Source: Cuniculiplasma sp.
Lineage (GTDB): Archaea > Thermoplasmatota > Thermoplasmata > Thermoplasmatales > Thermoplasmataceae
DNA length: 6,850 bases
Reading direction: 5' to 3'
NCBI GenBank assembly: GCA_023256455.1
Contig: JAGDXN010000065.1
Span: forward strand, 1-6,850
Position numbers and translations under genes: made by a program. The notes under the pieces were generated by a model. The model made no database searches and had not been told where the DNA came from. It saw only the letters and a program-made list of their open reading frames with translations. Position 1 is the stretch's first letter; every line of letters starts with the position of its first letter. This document shows, one piece after another, positions 6,059-6,850 of the stretch.

Positions 6059-6850
6059 ATCTTTCCCTCAAGCTTCCATGGCATGGAAAGATGCCGCCTG
6101 GCAGAAACAGGCGGTTCATACCTTCCTCTAATATCTTCCCTTTCTATCCTTACATAATCCGGTGGCTGTATGTGTCCGCACTCAGGGCATACAAAGGATA
6201 AATTACCATTATTTTTCATCCTCTCACCACATATTTTGCATTCAGGAACTCTTCTCTCATATATACTTGCCTGATCCAATATTATGACCTTTTCTATCTT
6301 AATGTTCCCCCTTCCCATGGATCCATAGACTCTCATACTGTCACCCGGCCTCAATCTTTCAAGCTGGTTCCTGAACTTCTTGGAAGGCTCAAAGGCAATA
6401 AGATCAATCAAAACATTTCCATATTTCACCTTTATTTTCATGTGCCCCCCTTCCCCTCTTCGAGGAATGTCAGCAACAGTGCACTGGAAAGAATAGGAAC
6501 CATATTCTGACATTTTTTCTGGATCTTTCACAATGTGGTCGTCCGTGCCCTGATTTGTCTGAAAAATTATGAAATTCCTTGAATATTCTGGAAATTCCAG
6601 AGATATTTTATCCTGAATTTTCATCAAATCCTCCGGATTTGTGCCTCTGATTCCATATATAACTGGTGTCCTTTCCTTTGGAAACAGGCATACTGTTCCG
6701 TTTTCCCTGTCCACATTATTAAATGTGCTCTCAAAGGATTCTGCTATTTCTCCTATTCTTTCCTTAATTTCCATGCTTATTTTCTCAGGTGCCGGGAACC
6801 TGTAGGAAATAAGTTCATATGTAACCCTTCTCCTTCTCCAGGCAATGGAT
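6055..6850 (-). CDS. tiaS: tRNA(Ile2) 2-agmatinylcytidine synthetase TiaS (5' end outside window)
   Basis: Attaches agmatine to C34 of tRNA-Ile2 with ATP so that the anticodon reads AUA rather than AUG. The last 264 residues are visible, and the frame stays open to the right edge, so the start lies outside; the internal ATG at 6774 is not the start because the upstream residues IAWRRRR and TYELISYRFP match the family. Other family features are VIYGIRGTNPEDL, FIIFQTNQGTDDH (about 6573-6535), an OB-fold-like region (about 6490-6280) with GEGGHMKIKV and RPGDSMRVYGSM, a zinc ribbon CKIC...CPEC (Cys at 6240, 6231, 6189 and 6180), and the C-terminal SARRHLSMP. This order matches archaeal TiaS. Its end overlaps the AK6-like start by 4 bases (ATGA). 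The many ATA codons in this window, including in this gene, depend on its product. Confidence 0.95.
   Translation of the reverse strand, partial: SIAWRRRRVTYELISYRFPAPEKISMEIKERIGEIAESFESTFNNVDRENGTVCLFPKERTPVIYGIRGTNPEDLMKIQDKISLEFPEYSRNFIIFQTNQGTDDHIVKDPEKMSEYGSYSFQCTVADIPRRGEGGHMKIKVKYGNVLIDLIAFEPSKKFRNQLERLRPGDSMRVYGSMGRGNIKIEKVIILDQASIYERRVPECKICGERMKNNGNLSFVCPECGHIQPPDYVRIEREDIRGRYEPPVSARRHLSMPWKLEGKI

Noticed and set aside
1..6850. CRISPR array, insertion sequence, integrase or toxin-antitoxin pair
   Set aside because: No regularly spaced repeats, no terminal inverted repeats, no transposase or toxin motifs; the genes are housekeeping and the spacing is tight throughout.

Overview
The window is compact, AT-rich archaeal chromosome, most likely from the order Thermoplasmatales or a close relative (Thermoplasma/Ferroplasma/Cuniculiplasma type). 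The genus cannot be fixed from sequence alone. The case for Archaea rests on gene content: an archaeal-type alanyl-tRNA synthetase, fibrillarin, elongation factor 1-beta, an AK6/Fap7-type adenylate kinase and TiaS, which makes agmatidine in tRNA-Ile2. First genes of transcription units carry TATA-like boxes about 20-30 bases before the start codon and little or no leader, while internal genes have Shine-Dalgarno motifs. Heavy use of ATA, AGA and AGG codons fits the same picture.

Layout. Positions 1-1422 read leftward: the 5' part of alaS (cut by the window edge), then the fibrillarin-like RNA methyltransferase gene preceded by an unrecognised 99-residue gene that overlaps it by 20 bases. A short divergent promoter region (1423-1523) separates this from a rightward DUF302 gene. 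From 2038 a tight rightward operon holds a 55-residue four-CxxC zinc protein, aEF-1beta and a membrane family 2 glycosyltransferase. A separately promoted glmM-like phosphohexosamine mutase (3638-4964) follows; its reading frame is broken by a one-base shift at a run of six T's near its 5' end. The right third (4954-6850) reads leftward: tiaS (5' end outside the window), an AK6-like kinase and a CDP-alcohol phosphatidyltransferase, each overlapping the next by 4-11 bases. The last of these overlaps the 3' end of glmM by 11 bases in convergent orientation.

Function. Two themes are interleaved. One is RNA and translation: AlaRS, fibrillarin, zinc protein, aEF-1beta, TiaS and AK6. The other is the cell surface: glycosyltransferase, amino-sugar phosphomutase and phospholipid head-group transferase. 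There is no CRISPR array, insertion sequence, tRNA or rRNA gene, and no sign of a mobile island. I do not see a clearly new system. The items most worth following are the glmM frame break, the unknown gene coupled to fibrillarin, and the link of a glycosyltransferase to the aEF-1beta operon.
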